Made by a program: the position numbers and the translations under genes
Shown here: in pieces, positions 35,749 through 44,694 of the stretch
How the letters are laid out: each line of letters opens with the position of its first letter
Position numbering within the stretch: position 1 is the first letter of the stretch
Assembly (NCBI RefSeq): GCF_025336525.1
Contig: NZ_JAOCZP010000012.1
Span: 1-64,000 of the forward strand
Source: Chelativorans salis
GTDB lineage: Bacteria; Pseudomonadota; Alphaproteobacteria; Rhizobiales; Rhizobiaceae
DNA length: 64,000 nt
Reading direction: 5' to 3'
The notes under the pieces: generated by a model
Database searches by the model: none
What the model was told of the DNA's origin: nothing
The model's input: the letters and a program-made list of their open reading frames with translations, nothing else

Positions 35749-36645
35749 TCTCCGGAACAGGAAGTGACTTACGGAAGAGTACTTGCACGGAATAAAAGTA
35801 GGGAGGGCGTGTGCTATCGGCGCGCCTCGCGCTCGACTTCTCCCGCCTGGTAAGCCCACGGATATCATGCTTGGCGGCAGGCCCTTCAAACATGAGGACG
35901 ACACGGCCCAGTTGCCGAGCGCCGACACCGAGACCGTCAGGGTGCCGGAAAGATTGACCGCTGCTGGCGTCGCGGTCGATGCGGCTGCTGTTCCACTGGC
36001 GAACGCTGAGGTCTGCGGGTCTGCGGTCTGCGGTCTGCGGTCTGCGGTCTGCGGTCTGCGGTCTGCGGTCTGAGGAATTCTATATAAAATTCGAAGGGAA
36101 ATACTATCACGTTCCCGGTACCGGAACGCAATCCTTCAAATTGGAACTGTCAACGAAGATCAATTCCTGATTACTTCCTCCAACAAAACCATAAGCGCTT
36201 TAGGTGCATTCATCGGAGGGGCAGTCGTTGAAGGGGACCCCCGGAAATGGCCGGTCAGGCGCTCGCGCTCTAGCTGGTCGGTGCGCCTGTTGGAGGGGCG
36301 ACTACATTAGTCGTCCTCTTCACCTTCATCGAAATCTTCAGCGAGAAGATGGGCTGGGACGCCCACTCCCATCTTCTCCAGCAACGCCAAGGCCATCGGG
36401 AGCGGCACCTCAACTGAGAGAGCATCCTTTCTGTTTGCAGCCAAAGTTAGCTGTTGCATAAGATGGGCGGGTCTTCACCGCGAAGGAATCTATTCAGGAT
36501 TTCGCCGAACGTTTCGAACTCCAAGAGTTCGCCGCCCTTCGATGTTTCTCAGACATTCCTATTCCTCCTCTGATCAAAGCGAACACAGATCATAAGCGAA
36601 TTGCTCGCTCAATTGGAACGGAAGGATGCGTTGTCAAAATGGCAA
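35749..36645. other. 900-bp decayed region with a heptanucleotide repeat
   Basis: No intact gene. Open frames here are short and change at the repeat. One stretch (about 36270-36350) reads VGAPVGGATTLVVLFTFIEI in one frame, like a membrane segment, but without start or continuation. The tandem repeat at 36011-36074 is the only distinctive element. Confidence 0.5.
36011..36074 (+). repeat. Heptanucleotide tandem repeat (GTCTGCG)n
   Basis: Seven perfect GTCTGCG units at 36019-36067 are followed by one variant unit (GTCTGAG) and preceded by one 8-base unit at 36011. Because 7 is not a multiple of 3, each added or lost unit shifts any reading frame; through the array all frames translate as repeating SAVCGLR-type heptapeptides. 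It could act as a slipped-strand switch, though no convincing gene spans it. Confidence 0.85.
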
Positions 36646-37539
36646 TTATGCGTAGCCAAACTTTGCCCTGATTTCGGATAGATCGGCTCGCGCTTTTTCA
36701 ATCAGCTCCGTCGGGGGCGAGACCGCACATCCGGTATAAAGATTGCCAGCGCGGCCATCCTTAGCCAATCGCTCCGCGGTATGGCTTTCAGCAACGGCTG
36801 CTATTTTCTCATCGAGCACGTCAAGTCCAACGACGTCTGCTAGGCATCGAAGAGTAGACGCTGGATTGCTCTTCAAGTCTTCGTAGCGAATCTCTGTATC
36901 GAATGAATCGCGATCCACCCTTCTGAAAAAGTTGTGAACGAACTTTATGTTGAACTGCATGTAGTCAGCGTCAGACGATTTGGCATAGCCAATGGCGGCG
37001 CGATACTTCTGCTTCCGAAAGGTGCGGGATATTACGATTTCCACTGGGTCGCGGATGAGAAGAATGAGGCACGCGCACCGGTCGTGAGATGCCATCATGC
37101 CTGGTTTCGGCCTGTGGGCCGTATTCACGGCTGGAGCTGTTCGAAGCTCAGGGATGTCTCTCCAGCCATGAATTGCGTAGTAGGTCTGCATGAATGCTGC
37201 GCGTTCCTGGTGCGGAAGCTCAGACAGTCGGTCCAAAACAGGAGTTGGGAAGTACACTTCCCCGCATGGAAGCATTGGGGCAAGCGCCGACAGCATGCTC
37301 TGCGCCCAGTGGGATCCGGAGCTTCCCACATTGGCAAGGTAGATTGTAGGGTTTGCTTTTTCTGCGCGCTCACGCCCGACATGCGCCGCACGTTGCAGTG
37401 CTTCGGATCTGCTCAAATGGATGGCCGAGAGCCGCTCGTGCAGTTTCGTTGCCTGACGTTCATTCACTCCGGCCGATGCGGGATCGTGGACGATTTCTTC
37501 AAGCAGGGCTTCGGAATGCATTCTATCCTCGCAACTCAT
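36646..37539 (-). CDS. Sulfotransferase domain protein
   Basis: 297-aa protein from the ATG at 37539, chosen for TAAGG six bases upstream; ATGs at 37560, 37557 and 37521 are alternatives. YLANVGSSGSHWAQSML (near residue 70) fits the 5'-phosphosulfate-binding loop. LILLIRDPVEIVISRTFRKQ is the 3'-phosphate-binding strand with the conserved Arg-Asp-Pro and serine. IRYEDLKSNPASTLRCLADV with VGL is the usual C-terminal sulfotransferase signature (RYEDL..P). It is therefore probably a complete PAPS-dependent sulfotransferase acting on sugar hydroxyls or amines of the local polymer. It is unrelated in detail to the AT-rich sulfotransferase at 26157, so at least two different positions may be sulfated. 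It is followed by a second heparinase-like gene on the same strand. Confidence 0.83.
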   Translation of the reverse strand: MSCEDRMHSEALLEEIVHDPASAGVNERQATKLHERLSAIHLSRSEALQRAAHVGRERAEKANPTIYLANVGSSGSHWAQSMLSALAPMLPCGEVYFPTPVLDRLSELPHQERAAFMQTYYAIHGWRDIPELRTAPAVNTAHRPKPGMMASHDRCACLILLIRDPVEIVISRTFRKQKYRAAIGYAKSSDADYMQFNIKFVHNFFRRVDRDSFDTEIRYEDLKSNPASTLRCLADVVGLDVLDEKIAAVAESHTAERLAKDGRAGNLYTGCAVSPPTELIEKARADLSEIRAKFGYA

Positions 37540-37663
37540 GCGCGCCTTAGATCGCATCATACAGCAAGGACATCAATACCGTAGAAGCCGCGATCAGGAC
37601 TCTCGGTGCGCTCTTGCGCCATTGGTGTCTTTAGCAGGGGCACTTGAGAGAAGGGGCCGCCGC

Positions 37664-39199
37664 TCAGTGGCCATTCAAGCCATATACGTTCCAACCTTCG
37701 AATGGATGGTCTTCGGGCCAATTAAGCGCCTCGGTCAGGAACTCGTGTGGGCGCGGCAATTGGATGATATCTGCGACAAACGTCACGGGCGCTTTCGTCC
37801 AAGAATCAAGGGCGACGGCGGGCCTCACTTCAGATCCGTAGACAACTTCGGTTTCTGACCGGTGCCACTCCCCAAGTCCATCTGCCAGGATATACAGTGT
37901 ATTTGCACCGTCGGAGATGGAAACAGTTCGATCATTGATCGAGGCATAGACTTGCGGGCCGAGGATGAACCTTTGCCTAGAAGTAGTCTCAGGGAGGACG
38001 CGATCAATTAGGACCAAGTTTCCGGCAGATGTACGCCCCATGAATCGCTCGACCGTGAACATAGCTATACGGGTGTGGCGGCACCAGGCACCTTGAACGT
38101 CAGGTTGTGATACGACAGCTCGAATAGAGCTCCCGCCTTCCGAGCAGTTACCCTTCCCCAGCCATCGCGCGCCCTCTACGGTGATGGTCGAATGGCCATC
38201 GACCGATTTTGCGATGGGCGCTTGGCTGATGCCTGGATGGCCAGCGTCGTCAATGAAGGTTTTGCCATTTATGATGATCGACGTCGCGAGGTCATCATCC
38301 TGCTTGTGCACGTAGGAATGCCAGCTTGCAGTGATGGCTGCATGGATAGCGCCGCTACGAATGAAGCAGAAGCCACCATGTGGGGCCACCATCATCCCAT
38401 CCTGGCTGCTGAATGGTGCCAGCGAGGACCTAGGATTCGCACTGCCGAAGATGCGCTTGAGCCTTTTGGACTTCGGTTCGCGCGGCGTGTCGCCAAGGGG
38501 GATGTATGCGCCTGCGGCAGTTAAAGCGTATCCGAGAACGACTTTTGACGCATCGATGACACGCTCTACCCTCTCCGCTAAGGAATTGTCCTGGAGCGGT
38601 GAATCGTCGATGGCCGCAAGCAGGTCCTTGGCCAGAACTGCATTGAACTCCTGATAACCAATCGAGTGCTCTCGCGTCACGCCACCCGCATCGAAGATGT
38701 GCGAAAACTGCGTCATCGCACGGTCGGCGGCGAAGCGCATGCCATCGCTGAATATCTCTCTCAAACGCCGATGCTTGAATGCCCGCAACAGAGCGATGTC
38801 CACCGACAAGCCATGATTGTTGTTCGCCTTATATGTCTCGCCACTCAACATGGAGCGAATGGTTTTCACCGCTTCTTGAACGAAAGCGTTCTTCTGTCGC
38901 GAGTTTGCGCTTGATCTCTCCAGATCAAGAAGGACACCCAAACGAATAGAGGCGGTGTGATCTGCAGCGCGACCAAGATACAAGGGGCTGACGTGGTCGG
39001 CGCTGTTGTGGAAGCGAATGAAATCTTCTGCGAGGACATGTCTTTGGCGGGAGGGAAAGCCTCCAAGCCACCGGAGACTTAGGAGGTGATGGCGAACATT
39101 CCGGGGCAGATCGCCCTCGAAGTGCCAATCGTTCTTCTCATAAAGATCAATGTCGAAACCGCGATAGCTAACGGTTCCGATTCTGCCGCGGTCCTGCAT
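37664..39199 (-). CDS. Heparinase II/III family protein (second copy)
   Basis: 511-aa protein starting at ATG 39199 behind an AGAGGAGG site; a TTG 20 codons earlier is not favoured. The alpha/alpha-toroid half includes HHLLSLRWLGGFPSRQRHVL, NNNHGLSVDIALLRAF (the Asn-His catalytic motif) and REHSIGYQEFNAVLAKDL (Tyr). The beta-sandwich half has WHSYVHKQDDDLATSIIING and DDAGHPG, matching the HxHxDDLS-type lyase motif. Sequence similarity to the first copy at 27225 is limited outside these motifs, so it is a separate lyase, probably with different linkage preference. No clear signal peptide. It lies upstream of the sulfotransferase gene on the minus strand with a 104-base gap to it. Confidence 0.85.
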   Translation of the reverse strand: MQDRGRIGTVSYRGFDIDLYEKNDWHFEGDLPRNVRHHLLSLRWLGGFPSRQRHVLAEDFIRFHNSADHVSPLYLGRAADHTASIRLGVLLDLERSSANSRQKNAFVQEAVKTIRSMLSGETYKANNNHGLSVDIALLRAFKHRRLREIFSDGMRFAADRAMTQFSHIFDAGGVTREHSIGYQEFNAVLAKDLLAAIDDSPLQDNSLAERVERVIDASKVVLGYALTAAGAYIPLGDTPREPKSKRLKRIFGSANPRSSLAPFSSQDGMMVAPHGGFCFIRSGAIHAAITASWHSYVHKQDDDLATSIIINGKTFIDDAGHPGISQAPIAKSVDGHSTITVEGARWLGKGNCSEGGSSIRAVVSQPDVQGAWCRHTRIAMFTVERFMGRTSAGNLVLIDRVLPETTSRQRFILGPQVYASINDRTVSISDGANTLYILADGLGEWHRSETEVVYGSEVRPAVALDSWTKAPVTFVADIIQLPRPHEFLTEALNWPEDHPFEGWNVYGLNGH

Positions 39200-39530
39200 G
39201 GCCTCCTCTGGCGTGAAGCACTCACCTCGGCCCAAGTCACATAGAGCGCAACCGCACAATCAGCCACAAATATCGATGTTGGCAGGCCCACGAGACGGCT
39301 CTTGTGCCCTGCAATAAACGGCGTCGGTTCTCCTGCAATAGGCGACACCGTCTAAACAGCCTCAACAGTGCGGGTGGAGACCTCGAACTACCGTCGTTTT
39401 TTGATGCCGAAACCACCAAAGCGGACCCGAGCCACCGAGTTCGGTTGTTTGGCGTAGGTTTTGCGCCCCTTATTCGGCTCATGATTGGTCGATTTCAGCG
39501 TATCGGCAGTGTTTTCCGCCGGTGCCACCG
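39200..39530. other. Gap between heparinase-like gene and IS5 remnant
   Basis: About 330 bases without a supportable gene; it should include the promoter of the heparinase-like gene and one end of the IS5-family remnant. No motif could be assigned. Confidence 0.4.
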
Positions 39531-39815
39531 TTATGCGGACGCGCTTCTCCCTTCGTGCCTGACATAGCGGGTCAGATTGTAGGCGAGATTGGCCATGCCG
39601 ATCTTGGTGCGGGCGCGGGCGATACCGATCGTGCGTACGAACAGGCTCATGCGGGATTTCTGTCGCGCGAAGACGTGTTCGACCAAGGCCCGGATCTTTG
39701 AGCGCCGGCCATTGGCGCGCGCCATCGCCTCACTAATCGGCCGACCCTTCGGCTTCTTATGGTGGATGTCGGAGCGGTATCCATTCTTCTCCAGCCACGC
39801 CTCGTGATGCAGCAA
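39531..39815 (-). pseudogene. IS5-family transposase, C-terminal fragment
   Basis: 95 codons matching the end of IS5-type DDE transposases: WLEKNGYRSDIHHKKPKGRP, then ARANGRRSKIRALVEHVFAR with the conserved catalytic glutamate (VEHVF), then RTIGIARARTKIGMANLAYN. The N-terminal three quarters are absent. The fragment overlaps the 3' end of the acyltransferase gene by 59 bases, so its sequence supplies the last codons of that gene. A matching N-terminal fragment lies at 42507-42689 in the same orientation. Confidence 0.8.
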
Positions 39816-41784
39816 CCTTGGGCAAGAGTATCTTTGAAAGAGGCGGTCCTAGAAAGCGGTGCGCTCCAAAGTGAGAAAGATGATCATCGTCGCGATAAAT
39901 TGGCTTGCCGCGATATACCACTTTGCATTTAGGGCTACAGAAAATCGGTGCCAGATCTATAAGATGCACATCGAATCGTACTGCGATTTCCAGCATGACA
40001 TCTTCAGCAGAGGAATTTCTATCTCTGAAATCCGACAAGCTGGGTACTCTTGGCGGCTTCATGCCCTTATTAGCGGCGCGCGCAAGCGACTTGGGCACGT
40101 GCCAGCCAATTTCTGGGACGCCTCCAAGGATGACTACATCGATGTCATATTCGTTCAGTTTTGAAACCGTTCTCTCAAGGCCGTAGCGGAAAACGTCGAC
40201 ACTTGAACGACGCTGAGAAGACGAAACAATTTTGAGGGGGGCCGGTCGGCTATTCTCTCCTACCGAGCCCTTGCCCGTAGCGGCTAGCGCCCAACGGGCA
40301 GATAAGACAACCGTTGATATTTGGTCACGATTCTTCCGAATATAGTCGATGGCGCGAATCGCAAGAGCCGCGCAGTTCTTCCATTTGTCACCAACGTCCG
40401 ACCGATGCACATCCAGCAACGGCGCGCACGCCGCATCAGCGAATACGATGCCTCCCAAGTCTTCCTGTCTGGCCACAAAATCTAGCGCTGGCGTTAGGGC
40501 ATTGGCATGGCTATCACCCCATAAGACGACGGAAGGAGGTGCTTCCTCCACTCCAAAGGGACACCCCTCGGCGCAGCGCCCCCCGACAATATCCGCAGTG
40601 TTCAGCTCAAGGAACGAAGTAACGTTTCGATCATATCGCACTGGGAAGCCATTAGTTGCGCTTACGGAGGTAGACGCGGCTATAACCACAATGCACCCCA
40701 TCCCGCTGAGTTGAAACACCTTGCGCCTTGACACAGCTGTCCGCACTCTGAATGGCCGCTCAATATAGTTCCATGAGATGTAAGCTGCAGCAAAGGAGGC
40801 CACAGTCGCACTCAACGAGAGGAAGATGGGGAGGTGAACGCTTCCCTGGTCTATCCTGAGAAATGAAAGAATTGGCCAGTGCCAAAGGTACAGGGAATAG
40901 GAAATTAGACCGATCCAGACGAGCGGTTTTGTCGAGAGCACCTTCGCAGCCAGGCTGGATCGCCCGCAATAAATTATGAGCATTGTACCTATACAAGGAG
41001 GGATCGCTGCGAGCCCTGGAAAGGGTGTCGCAGAAGTATACGTCAGCATTGGCACGAGTATCAAAGCAACTCCTGCCAATGATAGGCTGGATCGAATCCT
41101 GGGCGAGCTAATCGAGGGGACGACGTGTGTGGCTAGAAGAGCACCGCACATCAATTCCCATGCTCTTGTCGGTAGCAGGTAGAAAGCACCCTCGGGAAAG
41201 TGCTTAACTGCGTATATGCTTAGAACGAGAGATCCAAGCAGTACTATCGATATTATAATGCGCTGTGTGGCTTGTCTCCTGCCCTGAGATATAACCAAAG
41301 CCAAAGGAAATAGCAGATAGAACTGCTCTTCAACAGCAAGGCTCCAAGTGTGGAGTAGCGGGTGGAACTCGGATGCGTCTGAAAAATAGCCTAAACTATT
41401 CCAAAAAAACAAATTCGATGAGAAAAAGAGCGTTGCCGTAGCAGAATGTGAAAGATCAGAGAATTCTGATGGTATTAATAAAAACCATCCCGCAATGAAA
41501 GATGTGATGAGGACAGCAAATAGAGCCGGAAGAAGTCTTCTCGCACGCCTTTCGTAAAAGTGAATCACCGAAAAGTCGCCGCGCTCAATCTCCCCGGTAA
41601 TGATACCGGTTATCAGAAAGCCAGAGATTACGAAGAAAACATCAACACCAACAAAGCCGCCGCTGAATGGCCCGAGGCCAGCGTGGTAAAGAACCACCGG
41701 CACGACCGCCAACGCGCGCAGCCCATCTATGTCCTCACGGTAACTGTGGCCCGCGCGGATATCAGAATATTTTCGCTGCAACAT
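39757..41784 (-). CDS. OafA/YrhL-type acyltransferase with SGNH domain
   Basis: 675-aa integral membrane enzyme that O-acylates sugars of surface polysaccharide. Residues 10-360 are the acyltransferase-3 domain with about ten helices: YREDIDGLRALAVVPVVLYH, GGFVGVDVFFVISGFLIT, FYERRARRLLPAL and LHTWSLAVEEQFYLLFPLAL, which include the conserved His, Arg and Glu positions. After a linker the SGNH hydrolase domain starts at VVLWGDSHANAL (nucleophile Ser) and ends with the Asp-x-x-His pair in DDDHLSHFGAHR. The last roughly 20 residues come from IS5 sequence, so the native C-terminus was replaced, probably with little effect since the SGNH domain is complete. Confidence 0.92.
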   Translation of the reverse strand: MLQRKYSDIRAGHSYREDIDGLRALAVVPVVLYHAGLGPFSGGFVGVDVFFVISGFLITGIITGEIERGDFSVIHFYERRARRLLPALFAVLITSFIAGWFLLIPSEFSDLSHSATATLFFSSNLFFWNSLGYFSDASEFHPLLHTWSLAVEEQFYLLFPLALVISQGRRQATQRIIISIVLLGSLVLSIYAVKHFPEGAFYLLPTRAWELMCGALLATHVVPSISSPRIRSSLSLAGVALILVPMLTYTSATPFPGLAAIPPCIGTMLIIYCGRSSLAAKVLSTKPLVWIGLISYSLYLWHWPILSFLRIDQGSVHLPIFLSLSATVASFAAAYISWNYIERPFRVRTAVSRRKVFQLSGMGCIVVIAASTSVSATNGFPVRYDRNVTSFLELNTADIVGGRCAEGCPFGVEEAPPSVVLWGDSHANALTPALDFVARQEDLGGIVFADAACAPLLDVHRSDVGDKWKNCAALAIRAIDYIRKNRDQISTVVLSARWALAATGKGSVGENSRPAPLKIVSSSQRRSSVDVFRYGLERTVSKLNEYDIDVVILGGVPEIGWHVPKSLARAANKGMKPPRVPSLSDFRDRNSSAEDVMLEIAVRFDVHLIDLAPIFCSPKCKVVYRGKPIYRDDDHLSHFGAHRFLGPPLSKILLPKVAASRGVAGEEWIPLRHPP

Positions 41785-42037
41785 AGCGAGCCCCCGAGAT
41801 CAAAATCGAATGTCTCTACCCGACAAGAGTAGGTGACACAACCGGCGGCTGTGCCGATTCTTATGCTTCCCACAGAGCCGTGATGTTCGACGACCGCCAC
41901 CCGCACGATGCGCAAGGCTTTGGCCAGAGATCTAACCCCTCGTGCGCCCATCTCCGCAGATCTGATCAACACTGAAGAATGGACCGTACCGAGCCCAAGG
42001 GCGCGGCGCTTCTGGTCCCGCTGACGCTCATCTTCGG
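41785..42037. other. Gap with second half of the short direct repeat
   Basis: About 250 bases upstream of the acyltransferase gene. Contains a short plus-strand ORF at 41982-42041 starting MDRTEPKGAALLVPL and the repeat copy GCCCAAGGGCGCGGCG at 41993-42008. No intact gene. Confidence 0.45.
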
Positions 42038-42510
42038 CTGAAACAATCCCACATCGAAAGGATAGTGCTGCACTACAGCGCGGCCTATGAAGATCAGAAC
42101 CTCACGGTCAGGGACATCGACAAGATGCACCGCGCCCGTGCCTGGAAGATGGTCCGCTATCACTGGGTCATCCGCCGTGACGGTGTGGTGGAGTAGGGCC
42201 GGCCCGAAAGCATGACAGGCGCCCACATCGGCGGCCAGAACAGCGGCAAGATCGGTATCTGCTGCATCGGCGGTCTGAACCGGGCAACGGGGGCGAACGT
42301 CGGTGTGGACAATCGAACGCCAGCGCAGATCAAAGCGCAGATCAAATTAATTCGGGAATGCCTGAAACGCTACCCTGGCGCCCAGATCGTCGGTCACCGC
42401 GACCTCGCGGCCACGCAATGCCCTGGCTTTGACGTGAGGACTTGGTGGGCACGCGTCCAGAACAATAAGATTTCCGCACCAACGCCAGTTGACCCCAAAG
42501 CGCCTGTCAA
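42038..42510 (+). pseudogene. Phage-type N-acetylmuramoyl-L-alanine amidase, broken
   Basis: The frame from 42038 encodes an amidase_2 domain: IERIVLHYSAAYEDQ with the zinc-binding His, YHWVIRRDGVVE, then an in-frame TAG at 42194-42196, then GRPESMTGAHIGGQNSGKIG with the second conserved His, and IVGHRDLAATQCPGFDV with the third zinc-ligand region. A functional gene would need a sense codon at the TAG. The C-terminus runs into an IS5 remnant. Such enzymes act as endolysins in prophages, so this is probably a relic of prophage or gene-transfer-agent DNA at the edge of the polysaccharide island. Confidence 0.78.
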
Positions 42511-42689
42511 GACGCCCGGTTTACACGAGGGCGATCGCTCGACGGGCAAGACAGGCGCCAAAGCTGGGCCAAAGGCTTGCGGAAAACATCCCACGGCACG
42601 ACTGCGTTCAGCTTTTCCAGAGGATCGCCCACTTCGCTCAATCGGCCATACCGCTCGTCAATGTCCCAGAACCCGCCCTGTCCCCGCAT
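42507..42689 (-). pseudogene. IS5-family transposase, N-terminal fragment
   Basis: Begins MRGQGGFWDIDERYGRLSEV and GDPLEKLNAVVPWDVFRKPL, the standard N-terminus of IS5-type transposases. After about 42 residues the frame shifts; the adjacent frame continues ALAPVLPVERSPSCKPG before similarity ends. The catalytic core is missing. Same family and orientation as the C-terminal fragment at 39531-39815. Confidence 0.7.
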
Positions 42690-42939
42690 CCGCTACCTCC
42701 GCGCAGATAACCGCGACAGTGAATCAAAATCCAGTGCCGAAGGCGAGGTTTTTAGAGACCTCCAGTTGGCGTGAATCCAGTCGACCTAGTCCGACAGGCC
42801 GAATGGATTTTCAGGGCCGGGGAAATTATATCCGGCCACTAAAAGAAGGACTGGCGCGCTCTCGCGGCGTTAGCCCTTAATTGACGCTTTTGGGGCGATA
42901 CGTCGAGACCGACCCCCGTCCGCAGAACGGAGCTCTTCA

Positions 42940-44664
42940 GTGCAACGCCACGACAGCTTTTCGCCTGCCGTTCGCGCCTTCGGCCGGGGCATCCTCGTCG
43001 CTGCCTTCTTTTCGCTCGCCCTCAATATGCTGATGCTCAGCGTGCCGCTCTATATGATGTCGGTCTATGACCGCGTGCTGACGAGCAGGAGCATCGAGAC
43101 GCTCTTCATGCTCACGGTCATCGCGGTCGGTGCCCTGGTGGTGGTCGGCGTACTCGAGGCCGTGCGGCAGCTAGCGCTGACGCGCGCTGGCGCGCGACTG
43201 GAGACGGTGCTGGGTGCACCGATCCTGGCCGCTTCGCTGCAGAACAGCCAGCGTGCCGGCCCTGATATCCAAGGCCTTCGCGATCTAGCCCAATTGCGCC
43301 AGTTCGTCGCCTCGCCGCTCGCGAGCGCGCTCTTCGACGTGCCGATGACGCCGCTCTACCTGGCGCTCGTTTATCTGATCCACCCTCAGCTTGGCTGGGT
43401 CTCCCTTGCGGCCGCTCTCCTGATCCTGCTGATTGCCGGAATTAACCAGCTGCTTACGGAAAATCCACTCGAGGAGGCTTCCCGGCACGGCGCGACCGCC
43501 CTCCAGAAGGCGCAGGCGCAGGCGCACAACGCGGAGGTGATCCGCGCCATGGGCATGTTTTCGCAATGTGTCGAGTCGTGGGGCGGCGACAACGCCAGGG
43601 CGATGGCCGCTTCCGATACGGCGGCGCGGCGCAATGCCTTCACCAACGGCATCAGCTATTTCTTGCGCCTCTTCCTGCAGGTCGCCATTCTCGGCTATGG
43701 CGCCTATCTCGTGCTGTCGGACCACAGCTTGAGCGCCGGCATCATCTTTGCCGCCTCGATGATCTCCGCGCGCGCCCTCGCGCCGCTCAATCATGCAATC
43801 GGCGGCTGGAAGGCTGTCTTCTCGGCCCGTCAAGCCTGGCGGCGCATCGGCACCCTCCTATGGGCCGAACGCGCGGCGGCGCCGATGGCGCTTCCTGCTC
43901 CCGCGGCCACGCTTTCGGCCGAGCAACTGGTTTTCCAGTCCGGTGCCGGTACAGAGCCGGTTCTGAAGGGGCTTACCTTTGCGATCGAGCCTGGCGAGGT
44001 CGTCGGCATCATCGGCCCGAGCGGTGCCGGAAAATCGACGCTCGCGCGGCTGCTCGTCGGGGCAGTGTCCCCGACGGCGGGCGTTGTGCGCATCGGCGGC
44101 GACGATCTCGCCAACTGGCGACCGGAGGCGCTAGGGCCCTTCATCGGCTACGTGCCGCAGGATGTCGAGTTGTTCCCCACCACGGTGGCACAGAACATCG
44201 CTCGCATGAGCGTCATGCCCGACCCTGAGAAGGTTGTTGCCGCGGCGCGGCTTGCCAATTGCCACGAATTCATCCAGCGGCTCCCGCAGGGCTACGACAC
44301 GCTCCTCGGTCCGGAAGGGCATGTGCTTTCGGGCGGCCAGCGTCAGCGCGTGGCGCTTGCCCGCGCCTTCTATGGAGATCCGAAGGTGGTTGTGCTCGAC
44401 GAGCCGAATGCTTCGCTCGACAGCGAAGGCGAGCAGGCCCTGATTGGAGCGCTGCACCAGGCGCGAACGGCCGGCATCACCTGTGTCGTCATCACGCAGC
44501 GGACCAGTGTCATGCCGGCGCTGACAAAGATTATGCTGCTGCGCGAGGGGTGCATCGATGCTTTCGGCCCGAAGGAAGAGATCCTGCATCGGCAGATCCG
44601 GCCGGCACGTCCCACCGATCAACAGGCACCCGGAAATCCCGCGGTTACTGCGCGGTTCGGCTGA
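42940..44664 (+). CDS. Type I secretion ABC transporter (PrtD-like)
   Basis: 574-aa inner-membrane exporter of the type I secretion system. GTG start at 42940 with ACGGAG upstream. Six transmembrane helices span residues 15-300 (GILVAAFFSLALNMLMLSVP, YLALVYLIHPQLGWVSLAAA). The ATPase domain follows with Walker A GPSGAGKST, signature LSGGQRQRVALARAF and Walker B VVVLDEPNASLD. The absence of an N-terminal C39-like domain and the length match PrtD-type exporters of RTX proteases. It is the first gene of an operon with the adaptor, the RTX protease substrate and a small protein. The outer-membrane TolC partner is not encoded here. Confidence 0.93.
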   Translation: MQRHDSFSPAVRAFGRGILVAAFFSLALNMLMLSVPLYMMSVYDRVLTSRSIETLFMLTVIAVGALVVVGVLEAVRQLALTRAGARLETVLGAPILAASLQNSQRAGPDIQGLRDLAQLRQFVASPLASALFDVPMTPLYLALVYLIHPQLGWVSLAAALLILLIAGINQLLTENPLEEASRHGATALQKAQAQAHNAEVIRAMGMFSQCVESWGGDNARAMAASDTAARRNAFTNGISYFLRLFLQVAILGYGAYLVLSDHSLSAGIIFAASMISARALAPLNHAIGGWKAVFSARQAWRRIGTLLWAERAAAPMALPAPAATLSAEQLVFQSGAGTEPVLKGLTFAIEPGEVVGIIGPSGAGKSTLARLLVGAVSPTAGVVRIGGDDLANWRPEALGPFIGYVPQDVELFPTTVAQNIARMSVMPDPEKVVAAARLANCHEFIQRLPQGYDTLLGPEGHVLSGGQRQRVALARAFYGDPKVVVLDEPNASLDSEGEQALIGALHQARTAGITCVVITQRTSVMPALTKIMLLREGCIDAFGPKEEILHRQIRPARPTDQQAPGNPAVTARFG

Positions 44665-44694
44665 ACAATGTGACGAGAGAGGCAAGCAAAAGAG

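Noticed and set aside
36011-36074. Coding repeat gene for a Cys-rich heptapeptide
   Set aside because: The open frames through the repeat have no ribosome-binding site or conserved flanks; the repeat alone explains the peptide pattern.
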